Positions 63,035 through 64,000 of a DNA stretch of 64,000 nucleotides are shown piece by piece. The stretch is from NCBI RefSeq assembly GCF_009389585.1, contig NZ_VIYG01000003.1:186001-250000 (forward strand). The letters are read 5' to 3'. Made by a program: the position numbers and the translations under genes. Each line of letters starts with the position of its first letter. The first letter of the stretch is position 1. This stretch comes from Oceanobacillus sp. CFH 90083. GTDB lineage: Bacteria; Bacillota; Bacilli; Bacillales; Amphibacillaceae. Under the pieces are notes generated by a model. That model made no database searches, was not told the origin of the DNA, and worked only from the letters and a program-made list of their open reading frames with translations.

Positions 63035-63142
63035 CATCTTCCTTTAAAATGCATCTTAATTACTTAAAAGAGCATCATAACTCGTAAAAATAACCTTTTG
63101 TTCCGGATTCCCCCTCTTTCGGTCTTGTATATTTTATACTTT

Positions 63143-63158
63143 ATGAAAACGCGTTCAT
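63143..63158 (+). promoter_or_regulatory. cre site before the cstA-family gene
   Basis: ATGAAAACGCGTTCAT matches the 16-base cre consensus at all but one position and is a near palindrome, 29 bp upstream of the start. CcpA repression of carbon-starvation transport fits. Confidence 0.65.
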
Positions 63159-63186
63159 AAAAGAGTTTGTAAAAGGGGGAGAAAAT

Positions 63187-64000
63187 TTGTATACATTTCT
63201 GGCGGGGGTTATTTTATTAATTATTGGATATTTTACGTATGGGAAATTTATTGAGAAAATGTTTGGGGTAAAGGAAGATCGTCCTACCCCAGCTTATGTG
63301 AATGGAGATGGTGTAGACTATATTCCAATGAGCACACCAAAAAACTCATTGATTCAGCTTTTGAATATTGCAGGTACTGGGCCGGTATTTGGTCCGATTA
63401 TGGGGGCATTATATGGTCCGGCAGCATTTATCTGGATCGTTGTAGGTTGTATTTTTGCAGGGGCAGTGCATGATTATTTAACAGGGATGATTTCCATTCG
63501 CAACCGGGGAGCGCATTTGCCGGAGCTTGCGAGTAAGTTTTTAGGGAAGGTTATGAAGCATGTTGTAAACGGATTTGCAGTATTACTCTTATTATTAGTT
63601 GGAACTGTATTTGTTTCTACTCCGGCAAGCCTGCTTCATTTATTGTCAGATGGACGCGTAGCTTTATGGATTTTTATTGCATTTATTTTTGCTTATTATA
63701 TTTTAGCTACACTACTTCCTGTCGATAAAATTATCGGCAGACTGTACCCGTATTTTGGCGCTTTACTTTTAATCAGCGCGCTTGGTGTGGGAATCGGTTT
63801 AGTTGTGACAGGAGCTCCGATTCCAGAGCTTTCCTTCCAAAACTTTCATCCGGAGGGAGCAGCTATTTTACCTTTATTATTCTTTACTATTTCCTGCGGT
63901 GCTTTATCCGGCTTTCATGCCACGCAAACACCAATTATCTCACGTACGACAAGAAGAGAAAAAGAAGGGCGCAAAATTTTCTATGGCATGATGATTGCAG
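63187..64000 (+). CDS. cstA: CstA-family carbon-starvation transporter (3' end outside window)
   Basis: The first 271 codons are visible and open to the window end. TTG 63187 follows AAAGGGGGAG. CstA signatures: YFTYGKFIEKMFGV, NIAGTGPVFGPIMGALYGP, GAVHDYLTGMISIRNRGAHLPELASKFLG and SCGALSGFHATQTPIISRT. About seven helices are seen so far. The family imports peptides or pyruvate (CstA, BtsT). Its position after LytS/LytT parallels BtsSR-BtsT. Confidence 0.9.
   Translation, partial: MYTFLAGVILLIIGYFTYGKFIEKMFGVKEDRPTPAYVNGDGVDYIPMSTPKNSLIQLLNIAGTGPVFGPIMGALYGPAAFIWIVVGCIFAGAVHDYLTGMISIRNRGAHLPELASKFLGKVMKHVVNGFAVLLLLLVGTVFVSTPASLLHLLSDGRVALWIFIAFIFAYYILATLLPVDKIIGRLYPYFGALLLISALGVGIGLVVTGAPIPELSFQNFHPEGAAILPLLFFTISCGALSGFHATQTPIISRTTRREKEGRKIFYGMMIA

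Overview
The window looks like chromosome from an AT-rich, Gram-positive, endospore-forming Bacillaceae. Supporting signs are strong AGGAGG-type ribosome binding sites, frequent TTG starts, sigma-A promoters, CcpA-type cre sites, a complete gerA-type germinant receptor operon, a LytS/LytT pair and a BlaI/BlaR1 system. The mix resembles Oceanobacillus/Virgibacillus-type bacteria; the genus is an inference. No rRNA, tRNA, CRISPR array or intact insertion sequence was seen.

Layout: 0-2.4 kb holds an unknown gene, thiol peroxidase and a LacI-type repressor. At 2.5-10.8 kb is a carbohydrate or sugar-acid gene set: a zinc dehydrogenase, a split transketolase, an SR1P-like 43-residue protein, a PfkA paralogue with an altered active-site motif, a three-gene TRAP transporter and an SDR. 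Two promoters there each carry a cre or cre-like site and palindromes with a central CG that fit the adjacent LacI protein. At 11-17.6 kb are a Crp/Fnr regulator, a HAD phosphatase, an aminotransferase-V protein, a nucleotidyltransferase-like protein and a SNF2 helicase. At 17.8-21.9 kb is a LysR / anion transporter / 2-hydroxyacid dehydrogenase / RraA-like aldolase set. The gerA operon lies at 23.6-27.1 kb, followed by a patch of broken genes (27.2-32.7 kb: small membrane protein, nucleotidyltransferase, Nudix, acetamidase tail, Phd/YefM antitoxin) with an intact PTS EIIA, SDR and SodF-like dismutase between them.

At 32.8-39 kb are a TipA-like MerR regulator next to an Hsp33-like protein, a DUF123 protein, and the trehalose genes treP-treA-treR with two perfect or near-perfect TreR operators around a cre site. 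TreP has no EIIA domain, so the EIIA at 28.7 kb is its likely phosphate donor. At 39-43.3 kb are DinB-like and YdhG-like proteins, a frameshifted methyltransferase, and a FusB-type EF-G-binding protein behind a leader peptide and three competing hairpins. At 44.2-49.5 kb, blaI-blaR1 diverge from a class A beta-lactamase and a MecA/PbpC-like penicillin-binding protein in one operon, with four BlaI-type dyads between them.

At 49.6-56 kb are a PP2C-like protein, a 209-bp repeat with terminal inverted repeats, a nucleotidyltransferase-Rossmann fusion protein, an ECF sigma factor with a SnoaL-like tail and an NsrR-like regulator lacking its usual N-terminus. At 56.2-59.1 kb is a probable cell-wall amino-sugar recycling operon (RpiR regulator, BadF-type kinase, AmpC-like hydrolase). 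CorA follows, then LytS/LytT and the 5' part of a CstA-family transporter with its own cre site, running off the window end.
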